The position numbers were made by a program, and so were the translations under genes. Below, one piece after another: positions 21,843 to 34,124 of a stretch of DNA of 64,000 bases (positions within the stretch are counted from its first letter, which is position 1; each line of letters begins with the position of its first letter). Source of the stretch: Coriaria nepalensis (taxonomy: Eukaryota; Streptophyta; Magnoliopsida; Cucurbitales; Coriariaceae); NCBI GenBank assembly GCA_027186245.1, contig CP114499.1:253001-317000 (forward strand). The letters run 5' to 3'. The notes under the pieces were generated by a model that saw only the letters and a program-made list of their open reading frames with translations, had not been told where the DNA came from and ran no database searches.

Positions 21843-24800
21843 CTTGAGAAATTTCTCCTGATCATTGTTCCATAGGAAATGTCCCATAAAATACCCCCTT
21901 CATACGTTATTGGCGTGAAGCGAATCGATGCACTCCCGTCTCTAGGATTATAAGAAAAATGCTTCGATTCAATTAGGGAATAGGGTTTCTTCCTTCTGTA
22001 CTTTCTTTGGTGCAGATTATTAGTAGATGGAGTAGCAACCTGCATATAATTCACTGGATAAATATTGTAATGAAAAATTTATAGTATAGATCTACATATA
22101 TTTGTATAAATTTGAAGCGATCGAAAGATGGTGAAAAAAGTTTTAGAGATTAACTATTATTATTATAAATAAATAAATGAAACTAGTAAAATTTTGATCT
22201 TCACGACTCCATGTTCAACAATTTCTATTACAAAAAATCGAACTAAAAATTAAGTTTTTAGTTGAAATGAAAATGAAGTGAAGCTAAAAAATAATAATAA
22301 TAATAATTAGGAATTGATGAATATATATCTCATTTAGAAAGAGATCTTCATTCAAAGAATTAGGTTATGGGATCGACGAACTTACATCGGATCAATACAA
22401 AACTTCAGTCGGAGCGATCAAATGAATCTAGCTTTTTGGGTATAGTTCCTCTTCCGTTATAGGTTTTCTGCCATAGCCAAGAACTTCAATTCTCATGAGG
22501 AAAGAACATGAAGTTAATTCTCATCCAAACTATAGTACTATATATCCCCCTTAGGCTTAGAGAGTAAAAAATAAAAAAAAATAAAAATTGTCTGTTCAAT
22601 TCTCTTTGCAGGGAATAAACTTTAACAAATGATAAATTTTTGGTAAAGAAAAAAGATGCCGGGAATTAACCACCCCAAGTTGCATTCAGAATGGAAAAGG
22701 AAAAGGTATGGCCTTGTCTTGCCCATGTGGCACCTATGTACGTATATGTATTATGTCAACGAGTACACAGGCTTATACATCAATAGACACACAATTACAT
22801 GTTAAATCCAATTGAGACATTCGAGTTTGAAATGTTAGGGTTTTTATCTTAAAAATAATTAATTATATAAAAGATGTGTAACACTTAACCTAATCATAAT
22901 CATATATAAGATATCGTATAGATATTTCATCTTTCATTTTAAAATTGATTAACAATAAGTAAATTGATTAATTTTTCTTATAAATTGTACGCAAAATCAT
23001 CTTGACATATGAGCAAATTAAGGGGTGAGAATGCTACTAATCGGCTTTAGAACTAGTAATTAGGTAATAGAAATTATGCAAGTAACGTCTAACTATATAG
23101 ATGATCAACAAATATATATATATATAGATGATATGAAAGAGAGGAATTGATTAAGTCGTAGTCATTGAGGTGTTTGAAAGTTGTGTAAGGTATTTGAGGC
23201 TGGCGATGGATCGATCATAGCTTATAGATAGATAAGGGACCAACATATAATACATAGGGTTTCTTTAATTAAAGCATCCTCACACTCCATACAAAGAAAA
23301 ACATGGACCACATGCAAAGGGATCCATAAGATGAGTGCATGCTGTGTAAGATTTTCCAAGTTGGGCGAGGACTTTAATTATAACTCATTATTATAAACTA
23401 ATTACTTCAAACATCAAAAGTTTAACACTTTAAGTAATCCTTCGGATAGCTAGATCGATTCGTTAATTCCTTTTTGTTTTTGTTATTTCTAGAGTTTAAT
23501 TCAAATTTATGTAAAATATTTTGAATATTAAATATCGGATTAATTCTTCATCCAGCTCGATCTCAAGCTATCAATGATGCTAAAGGCTTAATGTCTAATA
23601 TATATTTCGAGACTAATGACTTGTTTAAATTTTTTTTTTTTTTTTACATAATTTTTAATATAAAATCTTAAAATAAATCTTACTTAAAATTTCAGATTTT
23701 CATTTTTTTTCTTTATTTAATTAATAATTAAGAATCAACCGCTGTCTCTATAGTATAATTAAGACAATGATGGTATAATTAAGACAATGATGGTGCATCC
23801 CTCTTTGATTAAGGTTGAAAATTATGTATATATAATTATTATATAGCTTAATAGAATTCGGCAATTGTGTACTTAACTAGTCTACATCAACTTTGCTCTA
23901 ATAAGAATAAGTATGATCATGATGTATGTATGACCAAGGAACTAAATCCGCTTTCTTTGAATTTTGATGTACCTGGATATTTCTTTGCAAAAGCAAATGA
24001 AACCCTTGTATCTTTTTTTTTTTTTGGGGGAGTATTTATCTTCTAAAAATAATGCAAAAATGATAGATTTGTAGCTAGTTTTCAGACACTTGGTTATCAT
24101 GATCAACATCACTCAAAGTACGTACTACTATGTCAAGCATGTGTGAAGGAGAGGGAGAGAGGGAGAGAGGGAGCAACTTTTGTTCCGAGGTACTTAAAAT
24201 CAATAATAATAATGGTCCCCGGTTCTATATGGCTAGGAATCTTCACCCAATTAATAAAATAAGTGAGAAAGCAAAATAATAGACTGATTTTGCAGTACTA
24301 CTACTACTCCTGCTAATGGCAGTCAAAAAGGCTGAACCTACTTTATCTCTCTCTCACTCTCTCTCTCTGCTGCAATATTTAATCTAGAAGGAAGAAACCC
24401 TAGCTAAGCTAAACTAAGCTAGTTAACTCCAGTGAAACACACATCTTCAACATTGTCACAATTCCCTTTCCCTTGGATCGATCTTCTTCACCTATATATT
24501 ATATCATGCATTCATCACTAATCTAATTGTTCAGGTTGTATCATGTCATGAAACGTTTTTCGGGATTAATTCCTTTTTTTTTTTTTTTTTTTTTTCAGAA
24601 TTCATGGGTCCATTTTGTTTGGTAACTAAGAAAAAAAAACTTGTAAAAGCAAAGAGAACAGAGAAAAAGATGGAAATGGTCCCATGCTGACAAGCTAGCC
24701 TCTTCTTTTTTGTCTCGGGCCGTAAATTAAACACTACCATTTAAAATTTTCACTGTCAGTTTGAATCCAATTAGAAACCCATTAGAGAATATACATAAAC

Positions 24801-25857
24801 CCACTCGATCATGGCGGATCATCCTTCATGTTTCATTTCTAGGTTTTGCTGCTGATAGATAATGACTATTGATCAATGTAAACTAAAGCTATATTGAATT
24901 AAGGATAGTCCGTTCTCATTTCAATTTGTAATGATTGAGAAAGATTAGTTAATTCTGAAAAAGGAAGGTTCTTTGAGCTAATGCTTAGCTTTTTCATAGT
25001 TTACAATATCTAAAGCCAATAGAACAAAGTTATAAAGTTATCAATAGTCTTAATCATAAACTATGCATTAAAACAAATATATCTTTCAAATGATAAACAT
25101 TAATCAAAGCGTAAAAGTAACTAATTAGGATAAAAAGATTGATGATAGTTGCAAAAGATTCTTCCCGATGTATAAATTCTTGGAGAATCACATAGCTTAA
25201 TTAAATCATATCACAAATTATACAGTGAATTAAGTCACACATTTACGTATATAACGAAAATTCGAACCCATATTCAAAATAGTGATATAATTTGATGTGA
25301 GTGGGTTATGTATAAATTATATAGTAAGTAAGTAAACTATGAATTGACATGTTGTGAAGTTGAAGTTGCAGCAGGGCTGCAGTAAATAAAGATGGCCGAC
25401 AAAATCCTGCGATAAAAATTGAAGGATCAATATGTAAGCAAGAAATTGACATATATAGAGTTAATGTGTTGCTGCCATGACTGGTAGTCATTTCTGGAGT
25501 ACTCTCAGGTTTCTAGTTTTCTCTTTTTTTGGGATGGGGTTGAATCACTTCATTTTATTTTGTATAAGTTTATTTGACTTTATATGCAACAAGTAGGTGT
25601 TAACACAAGTTGGAGAGTAATTACTCTATATTGGTCCCCCAAAAGAAAAAGAAAAAATTTTCAAAAATTTGACACTTCAATTCACTATCGCCATCATGAT
25701 CACTATGAACTCACCAATCTTCATCATGGCCCATTTATAATTCTGCCAGAGAGAAGATACAAGATTGTAGTTATTTGGTAACTTAGACACAAAAAATAAA
25801 ATAATTAAAGAAGATTGTTTTCTCAAAACAAAATGTGGGTGTTTGGTAACTTAGATA

Positions 25858-25860
<3 letters not shown>

Positions 25861-25906
<46 letters not shown>

Positions 25907-25910
25907 CTCG

Positions 25911-25951
<41 letters not shown>
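25861..25951. repeat. Compound microsatellite (AT)n then (GATA)n
   Basis: About 22 AT units at 25861-25906, followed by about ten GATA units at 25912-25951. Confidence 0.92.
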
Positions 25952-25952
<1 letters not shown>

Positions 25953-26296
25953 CTAAAATTGAGAGAAAAGGAAAGATGTATAAATAGATTGATCACTTGT
26001 CACGTCCAAATTCTTAGGGGTATTTGGTTTAATTCTTTAAAATGAATGAGAATTTAAATGTGAATGATACAAAAAAATATATGAAAGAAAAGAAATGAAA
26101 TCTTTTTTTTTTTTTTTTTTTGGTTATTTGTTTGGTTATATAAAAAATAAGTAATAAAATTGATTTTGAATCGTGAAAAATGAGGATCCATTAGTTATAT
26201 GTTTTGAAATTTGTTTTGTATTTTGATGATGACATATCATGATTTAAGAAGAGATAATCATGTGAAATTATATCGGTTTTTTATTTTTTTGATTAA

Positions 26297-26488
26297 TTTT
26301 TACTAATTATAAAAAATACTTCTAAATATTTAGAAATTATATTTTCTGTTTATTTCTCAATAATCGTCTGCCGTTTTACCGCAAAAAAAAAAAAAGAATC
26401 AAAGCTCCATCAAGCGGACGATTATTACAAAAGAAACTGAAAAATATAATTTTTAAATGTTTAGTAATATTTTTATAATTATTAAAAG
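26297..26488. mobile_element. Fold-back (MITE-like) inverted-repeat element
   Basis: The left arm 26297-26371 and right arm 26415-26488 are imperfect reverse complements. Both carry AATAATCGTC at the inner end and TAATTATAAAAA-type sequence at the outer end. The spacer is about 43 bp and contains a poly-A run. There is no coding capacity. Target-site duplications were not identifiable, so the transposon nature is inferred from structure only. Confidence 0.6.
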
Positions 26489-27047
26489 TTGAAACTTTAT
26501 TGTAGTATATTGTTAGGCATGTGAAAATGGTCGGGACGGTCAGTATCGGTTGGAAATCAACGCCCCAATCAACATTTCAAGGCATGAGGCTCTGACCGGA
26601 CCTCGACCAATGGCTAGTGGATGGGGGGGGGGGGTCGAGTTGGTGGATCCTTGTTTTTTTTTTCCCCCTAATTCTTCTAGTAAGGTATTTATCGATTAAA
26701 AATATTTCAAGTATTATTTCTAAATATTTGTAGAACTAAACTTTTTCATTGTTCTCTAATTTTATTTGTAAAATAAGGTAATTATTTTTCTAGTCAGGAG
26801 AAGAGAAAGAGGGGTGAAAAAAGAAAAAAAAAATTATGGAAAAGAAAAACGGTCGGGTCCCGAACCTTTCGGTCAGAGCCCCAACTGAAATTGAAATTTA
26901 TAAAAAAGACTCAACCAAAATATACGGTCTCGATCGGGTTTCGATTAGATGGTTTCTTTGCATATATCGCCATGATCTACCAAAAATTTTAAAAACTCAT
27001 CTTACAAATTAATTATATTATGCAGGTGGTGATTAAGAACTTAAAAG

Positions 27048-27260
27048 GCCCATTAAGGGAGCCCATACAAGAGCACCAAGGGAGTGAGAGACAAGGAAAG
27101 TTGGGAAAGGGGAAAGGGAAACTTGAATTTTCTATTTATTTTTTGGGCCAATTTCTCGAATTGAAACGCATCTAATTCGAGGCCCATGAAGAGCTTTCAT
27201 ATTGTTGTCAAAGCCCATGGGCTCTAAGAATAAATGAATATAATTATAGCCTCCGGCCCA
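27048..27260. promoter_or_regulatory. Site II (TGGGCY) cluster upstream of the G3BP-like gene
   Basis: Boxes on either strand at 27048-27053, 27060-27065, 27144-27149, 27181-27186, 27212-27217, 27218-27223 and 27255-27260, all upstream of the inferred leader exon. This density is typical of housekeeping plant promoters regulated by TCP factors. Confidence 0.6.
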
Positions 27261-28075
27261 TGGCCGTACCATCTCTTAAGGCCTAATGGGACTCGAATTT
27301 TATATGGTAAACGAACTCAAACTCAAGTTACCGGTTACCACTAAATATAAACATTCGACGAGAGATTAAAGAAGTAGAGTACAAGCCGGAAGGGAGTTGA
27401 GAATCTCTTTTGCGTTGCTCTCTGTCGCTTACTTGGGTTGGCTGCACTATCAAGCCCAAGCGCGCAGATCTCTCCTCTCTATCTCTCTCTAGACCTCAGA
27501 TCAGTCTCACCAAGCAGGTAACTTTACTTCAATCATTATGCGTAGTTTCTCAATTTCTGTTTCCTTTTCGGTATGATCTTGATCTATACTGCTTTGATCC
27601 GTCAAATTGTGCATTTTTTTTAAGGTTAATTACTGCGCTTCTTTTTTAGCTATACTGTTGAGTTTAATTTAGGGTTTTTTACTGAGTTTTTCACTTTCTT
27701 CCTCGTCGTAAATCCGAATGGGTTTTGGCAATAGGATGAGTGATCTCTGCTGAAATCAACATAATTTTGTGATTGAGCTTCTACAAGTAAGTTTTCAATC
27801 TCTTATTGGGTATATGAGACATGTGGAATTTTGTAGAATTTTTGTGTTTCCACCTTGCTTACTGGGAATCAGATGGTTTTTTTTTCCCCCCTTCTTTAGC
27901 CCTAATATTTATGTTTGATTCATTGCAAGTTTCTTATGCAGGGAGCTCTATTTTGTTCTTCTTTCGTCATTACATATTTCGATTGAATATCTATAGCTTT
28001 TTTTTTCCCTTTCAATCTTATCACTGTTATATCAATTTGATTTAACATTTGTTTTTAAACTTCATATTTATATAG

Positions 28076-30687
28076 ATGGCAACACAGGAAGCTAGTCCTG
28101 CCCCTACTCCCACTGCACAAGTTGTTGGGAATGCCTTTGTGGGGCAGTACTATGGTATTCTTCACCATTCACCGGAATCGGTGCATAAGTTTTATCATGA
28201 TTCTAGTTCACTGAGCCGGCCAGACTCCACTGGTACTATGACTACTGTAACAACTTTGCAGGTAAGACTCTTATTTCTATCTCTATACTCATGACATAAA
28301 TAGGCCATTTAGCGTAGTTGATGAGAAAAAGTTAACTGGTTGATGTTTTTTCAGGCAATCAATGAGAAAATCCTGTCCTTGAATTTTGGGGATTATACAG
28401 CGGAAATAATAACAGCTGATGCTCAGAATTCATATGAGAAGGGATTCATCGTTTTGGTGACTGGTTGTCTAACCGGGAAGGACAACTTGAGAAAGAAATT
28501 CACTCAGACGTTCTTCCTTGCTCCACAAGACAAAGGAGGCTTCTTTGTGCTAAACGATGTTTTTAGGTATGTCGAGGAGTTTGATTCTGTGAAGAGCACT
28601 TCTCCTGCCTTGAGTATAGAAGTCCCAGAAAATGTTCCAGAAGCTCCCTTGACACCCAAAATAGGTATGGATGAATCTTTCCTTCCCCCCTTTATTTCTT
28701 AATGCATCATTCTTGATTATGCTTTAGATTGAAAATTTTTATATTCACTTCCATTTACTATTTCAGAGTCAACACATTCCCCTAATATTCTTGTCGTTGA
28801 TCCTGCGACTACATTTGAGGAGGACGATCCTAATAATGGTACTGAAGTTTCTGATCATTTGGTCAGCGTAGAAAAACCACTAATTGAAGAAGACGTTGTG
28901 GAAGTTGAACCTCTTCAAGCAGATGAGCATGAGACTGTTGCACCGATAGAATCAGCTCCTGTGACTCAAGAAGATGCTCCAAAGAAATCATATGCATCCA
29001 TTGTAAGTTTTTAATGCATTTATTCTCACTGCAATTTAGAACTTCGACTTGCAGAATTTTCATATACTTGACTTGTGGAATTTTCATTAGGTAAAGGTTG
29101 CAAAGCCAGCCTCTGGTCCTGTCTATGCTGTTGCTAGGTCTGTAAGGTCAGTGCCTGTAAACTCCGTTCAACCAACTCTTGGTGCAGCTAAACCAGCGCC
29201 TACTCCAGCTCCAGAACCAGCTTCTAATGGTGAGAATGTTCCAGAAAGCGGCAACCTTCATGAGGAAGGTATGTACCACCACTCTTTTCTAAATTTTTAC
29301 ATTCCTTGACTTCAAGAAATCTGCATGACTGAGACCCACTACACTTTTTATTGTAATTTTGATTGGTTTCTTTAAAAGAGGTGGAGAAAACAACTCTAAA
29401 GATGTTTTAAGGCTTTGTATTGGTTTTTTTGGGCCATGTATGATAATATCAGTACGCTTTATGGAGATAGATTTCTTGACAACTCTTTGGTAAATACTTA
29501 TTGTTTAGACATTGTGTTTCTTACAGCTGAAGGACACTCCATATACGTACGGAACTTGCCCTTTGATGCAACAGTTGAACAACTTGAAGCAGAGTTTACC
29601 AAATTTGGACCTATCAAGCATGATGGCATCCAAGTCAGGAGTAACAAGGTTTGCTTGTTATATTGCTACTGGCTTAATCCCTGCTATAATTTTTCGACAT
29701 TCTACTTACCGGCATAAATATTGTGGCTTCCTTGCAGCAAGGATTCTGTTTTGGCTTTGTTGAGTTTGAACAATCGAGCTCCGTACAAAGCGCAATTGAG
29801 GTACTAAAAAAACATATCCTGCTAATTACACTGGTTTTACTACCTACAATAAAAAACAGTATATTAGCTCGTGTTCCAAATCAAAGGGCTTAACCTTACT
29901 GAACTTCTGTTTTTGAATCTACTTTTCCAATCTCCTTTATATCAATGGTATTTGAATGATGCACAAATTTTCCTAGAGAGGTTGGTTCCTATTTGTAAAT
30001 ATCTTGAGCCCATTAGAAACCCCCCTGGATTGTCTCCTGTATTCAGCATTATAGTTCTTATGTCGTGAATAATTTTTTGGGTTTTCTTCCTCAACCACTT
30101 AGATTGAGCATTAATTGCTGTAGTGATGGCTGTTAGAGTAGGGTGTTTATTATTTTGGTTCGGGTTTGCCAATAAAAGAAAAACACTACTTACCATTCAG
30201 AGATCAATCTAATGTGAATTCTATTCTTTTAACAGGCATCACCTGTCATGATCAGTGATCATAAAGCTTTTGTCGAGGAAAAGAGAACTACTACTCGAGG
30301 TTAGCTCTTAATCTGGTTCTGTGTCTCGAGTTATACATTTATGATTAAGTAATGAAATATATAACGGAGCTTTATGTACTAAAAGTTGATTTTGCTACTG
30401 GTTCAGTTGGAAGCACTAGTGGCGGAGGAGGGAGGTACTCTTCGGGAAGAGGTGGTGGGTTCCGATCAGACAGTTTCCGAAGCCGGGTAGGTGCCTATGG
30501 TGGTGGCCGAGGAGGTTATGGGAGAAGCGAATTCAGAAACTCCGGTGAGTTTTCCGGTCGACCCAGAGTCTCAACTGGGCGCAATGGGGAGAGCTATCAA
30601 CGAACCAATCAAAATGGAGGTGGAAGGGGAGGAGCAGGAGGCCATCAAGCTGGGGCTAACTGTAGTAGCGGCGTTCCGGCTGCTTGA
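28076..30687 (+). CDS. G3BP: G3BP-like protein (NTF2 domain + RRM + RGG)
   Basis: Eight exons agree in phase: 28076-28261, 28355-28664, 28767-29002, 29091-29268, 29527-29648, 29738-29800, 30236-30299 and 30407-30687, 479 residues. An NTF2-like domain begins at VVGNAFVGQYYGILHHSPE (residues about 17-130). An acidic, Pro-rich linker follows, containing KKSYASIVK. The RRM has RNP2 IYVRNL and RNP1 FCFGFVEF (about 309-375). The tail is Gly/Arg-rich with RGG and RGGYGR. This order defines plant homologues of the stress-granule scaffold G3BP: RNA-binding cytoplasmic proteins with roles in immunity and stress. The start codon immediately follows a splice acceptor (AG at 28074-28075), so the leader contains an intron. 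The leader exon probably ends at 27517 (CAAGCAG before GTAAC), and a small extra leader exon near 27735-27786 is possible. The Arabidopsis counterpart is At5g60980 from memory. Confidence 0.93.
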
Positions 30688-31131
30688 GTATCACGGTTTA
30701 GGAAGTGTGGATATATTTTGTTTTTTTAAATTTTATTTTATTTTATTTTTGACAAATGAGAGATGTACTTCTTTTTCCCTTTTTAATTATTTGTGAGGGA
30801 ATGTTAGAAGTTTTCAACTAAAAGTTCATTATTATTGTAACTTATGCGAGAATATGAGAATTATCTTTCTAGTTGTTTCCAGTTTTTCTTCCCCTTGGGG
30901 CACCTTTTCATGACCTTATATTACATTTACAGTGCAATCATGTGCATTATTCTATTAAATAGCCCTCCATCTTATGTAACAAATCTCTCTCTCACCTGAC
31001 AAATGATTTGGACTGTTAAGTCTTTTACTAGAATTATCGGTGATTCGAAAACAATGGAATGCAGTTGTTCAAACTCCAGTTTACAAACACTCGTGAATCC
31101 CCAACAAAAAGAAACAGAAATCTGAATAAGA
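30688..31131. other. Convergent 3' flanks of G3BP-like and RIQ1-like genes
   Basis: 3' UTR of the G3BP-like gene from the left and of the RIQ1-like gene from the right. Nothing else is seen. Confidence 0.5.
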
Positions 31132-31799
31132 TCAGTTTGATTTCTGCAACTCAGAGACCAAATTGGAAGCAGCAAAAGCAGCAGAACCACCAAGAACAGA
31201 AACCAGAGCAACCACAACCTGAAAACCCAGCTCCCAAATGTTGTCTTCTGGCACCAGATAAACAAAAGTGGGGCCCAGAAGCAATAAGCCCAAGCTCAAG
31301 GTAAGCAACCCGGCAGGTGTTGCTGGATCAGTTGCAGCTGATAAAATCCCTAGTTCCTCTGCTTTTGAGAGCAAGCCCAGTTTCTCTATTGTGGATAGAG
31401 ACAGACCAGACTTCTCTGCTGCTGATAAGAGCCCTGCTTTCTCTGCCTTTGTCAGTAATTTCAATTGCTCCACCCTTGTTAGTAGCTTCACTGGTGGTGG
31501 TGTTGTCTATGGAAAATAGAGAGTTATTATTTGTTTTTTATTATATATATATATATACATAGATGTGAATTGTAATTAAAAAGATGGCATATTGAATTTG
31601 AATGCAGTTTGCCTAAAAAAACAGAAGAAAAAAAACAGACCTTTCTGGAGGTGACAGACTTGGAAACAGATGGGATGGATTTCGGGGTAGCCATGGATCG
31701 AATGAGAAATGGTGAAAAAGAAGAAGATGAAGAGGAAGAGGAAGAAGATGACATTGTGAGCTTGATTCCTCTGCTGCAGTATGCTGCTGAGGCCTCCAT
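31132..31799 (-). CDS. RIQ1: Chloroplast thylakoid protein RIQ1-like (DUF1118 family)
   Basis: Two exons, 31799-31641 and 31506-31132, 177 residues. The N terminus is Ser-rich and poor in acids (a long Ser run then [11 protein letters not shown]), as in a chloroplast transit peptide. The mature part has the repeated helical pattern [37 protein letters not shown], then two membrane segments ([18 protein letters not shown] and [20 protein letters not shown]). In Arabidopsis RIQ1 and RIQ2 are grana proteins that tune light-harvesting complex II organisation and non-photochemical quenching. The first ATG is used; an internal Met before the Ser run is an alternative start. It is head-to-head with TOM5, about 0.8 kb apart. 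RIQ1 (At5g08050) and TOM5 (At5g08040) are also adjacent in Arabidopsis, from memory. Confidence 0.88.
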
Positions 31800-32611
31800 T
31801 AAATCTGACTCTGACTTTTTCTTCTTCTTCTTCTTCTTCTTCTTCCTCCTTGTTCTGTTCTCTGTTTCTTTCTTTTAGTGGTTGAGAAAAATGAGCAATA
31901 GAGCTGATAGGAAAAATGAACGATGGAGAAGGCAGGTTATTGGATTGGTTTTGAAGTCTCTTTTTAGCTGTTCCATTACATTATGGTGTAAAAAGTAATG
32001 TTTTTATATAAATAGAAAAAATAACTTGTCAATTCCATATTTAAACGATCGGATCAGAAAAACAAAGAATACCCATTTTTTCCTCTTTCGAAAAAATAAA
32101 GTGAGCCCCAAAATATTTCAAAAATTAAAATAGACCCTCAAAATTTAAATTAACTATAATTAACATCCATTTCTTAAAAGCTTAAATTGTATTGATCCTC
32201 GCGTCCCTTGAAATTGAATGGATTTCATTAGAGAAGGAAATTCATTTTTGAATTTGGAGCTCAAATTCTCTGATAAATCTGGAGTGAACTTTATATCTTA
32301 AATTTGGAAGTAAGATGTGCATTATACTACTTACCTTAAATTTTCAGATGTTCATTCTAATTTTTGAAATATTTTAAGGATTTATCCTTTTTTTTTCCTT
32401 TTTTAAACCAATATTAATTAAAAAGAATGAGTTTACCTGACTACCCTTTTCATTTTGGGTACCAAGTAAGCTTCAAATGAAGGCTAAATATGTAATTTTG
32501 GTTTTTCGACATGCGTTTCATAGTATTTTCAAGCCCCTGCCATCTGTTTCTAAACCTAAAACCCTAAAAATCAACAAAAAAAGCTCTCTGCTTTTCGCTC
32601 CCTGAATAAGA
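31800..32611. other. Divergent promoter region RIQ1-like / TOM5
   Basis: About 0.8 kb between divergent start codons. A CTT-repeat tract at 31818-31850 lies in the RIQ1 leader. A telo-box AAACCCTA (about 32559-32566) lies in the TOM5 leader, a common element of plant genes for translation and mitochondrial proteins. Confidence 0.55.
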
Positions 32612-33537
32612 ATGGTAGACACTGTGATCTCCGTTGAGAAGGTGAAATCCTTCTTGCATTCTCAGCTTCACGATGAGGACAAGTGGGCCCTCAACATGGT
32701 ACTCTCTTCCTCTCTCTCTCCAACTCCAGTCCTTTTTCTGGTTGTTGCTTAATTCTCTAAACCCTAATTGTTTCGAAATCTCCTTATCGTTTAAAGTTTT
32801 AGAATGAGCTGTGTAATTGAAAAGCTTAGGAATTAGGAAACTTTTTAGATTAGTGATTATCCCCCTTTTAGTTGGTTAGCTGAGAAAGCGTGGGAAGAAC
32901 ATTGATAATAAGCAGATCTCAATTTCATATGGAATTCGCAAATCCGAAACAATAGTACCATGGATATTTTGATTCTTAACTACCTCATTTTTTGCAGTTT
33001 AGTATCATATTTCTTAGACATAAAAGAAAGCACACCTGTTTTATTGAAAGAATCATCATGTTCTTAGATAAATCTCTCTGGTGCTAGATGAATCTTTTTT
33101 GGTATTGGCTTCAATCCTCCTGTTTTTTTTTTTGGGCGGGGGGGGGGGGGGGAATATCTCTTCAGTTTTTACTCTGTCAGTACTCGTTTTTTGGACATAT
33201 CTCTTACAGCAAAAAAATTGGCTGTGAATACTACTTTTCTCCGAGTTTCTTGTTGGGATTTTGATGATTGGAAGTTTTTAAGTTTAAGTTTAAGTTGAAG
33301 ATGTCGACCTGAGTTATATATCACGGAACCTAAAAAGCATAGATTTGACTCATTCTTTTCATAGCTAATTTCTTGCTTGGTGTTCCGAAATGTCTTACTA
33401 GTACTATTACTTGGAATAGGATCTTATTTTTCCTCCCCTTCTTTCTTTTCCCATTGCAGAAATTGCTCCGGGCAATTGGACTGTTTGCTGGGTCGATCTT
33501 GTTTATGCGAAACTATGGTGATCTTATGGCTGTTTGA
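32612..33537 (+). CDS. TOM5: Mitochondrial outer-membrane import subunit TOM5
   Basis: Two short exons, 32612-32698 and 33460-33537, encode 54 residues, the same length as Arabidopsis TOM5. The acidic and charged cytosolic part (SVEKVKSFLHSQLHDEDKW) is followed by a single tail-anchor helix (LLRAIGLFAGSILFMRNYG). TOM5 is a small tail-anchored subunit of the general TOM translocase. Each exon is too short to stand out as an ORF; the family match and exact phase make it secure. The 761-bp intron contains a 15-base G run (33138-33152). Confidence 0.92.
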
Positions 33538-34124
33538 AGGCTATCAGAAATTTCATTTACAATTTTCTAATTGTTGTTTTGTTCTAGCCAGTTGGCTTTT
33601 GGAATGGATTTGTGTACTCTGTTTGTTCACCTGGAAATTGAATACCAGAATTTGTTATAAATGAATATCATCACCTTATTGTGATTTACGATAAGATTTA
33701 CTCTAGTAGATGTTCCTTTTTGGCATGTTCTTGTATTTGAATCTAAATCGAAACAAGTGGGTCCCACTTCTTTAATTTTCTGAGTTTATAGGGTAATTTT
33801 ATGTTGCAAAAAGAAATAGAACAGAAAAGCACTCTCATGTACATAAGAGAAAAGCGACAGATTGATTCTTTTTCGCCATTTCTTTTCTTCACACTGTAAT
33901 TCTTCTTTTTAATCCATCCATTAACACTAAAAAATGAAAAAAATAACAAATTTTACTGAACTAAGAGCAAAGAAACAAACAAACAGCTACCATAAACAAA
34001 ACTCTTACACTTGCTTTTCCTTTCTTTCGTTATTTATGAAGTTGAAGAAGAAACTAACTACAACACTGCTTCTACGAACCCACGAAGGATAAATTGCACC
34101 GATGGGGTATGTTGGAAATCTTAC
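33538..34124. other. Convergent 3' flanks
   Basis: 3' UTR of TOM5 and of the minus-strand unknown gene. No other content is recognised. Confidence 0.5.

Larger units (their letters stand above)
21888..27047. other. Gene-poor, AT-rich intergenic region (about 5 kb)
   Basis: This holds the TCP leader and promoter at its left end, a tandem 21-bp duplication near 23752-23793, poly-T and poly-A runs, a compound AT/GATA microsatellite at 25861-25951, a fold-back element at 26297-26488, and a 12-base G run at 26623-26634. ORFs here are short and lack recognisable domains. GGTCGGG/CGATCGGG-rich sequence at about 26530-26950 may be transposon debris, but I could not define ends. Confidence 0.5.

Noticed and set aside
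21839..22054. 71-codon upstream ORF before the TCP gene
   Set aside because: Its ATG falls inside a likely leader intron (donor GTAAG at 22385-22381, acceptor AG at 22041-22040 on the minus strand), so it should be absent from mature mRNA.
26530..26950. Defined transposon with GGTCGGG-like ends
   Set aside because: Related GGTCGGG/CGATCGGG motifs recur, but no matching inverted ends, target duplications or coding sequence could be established.
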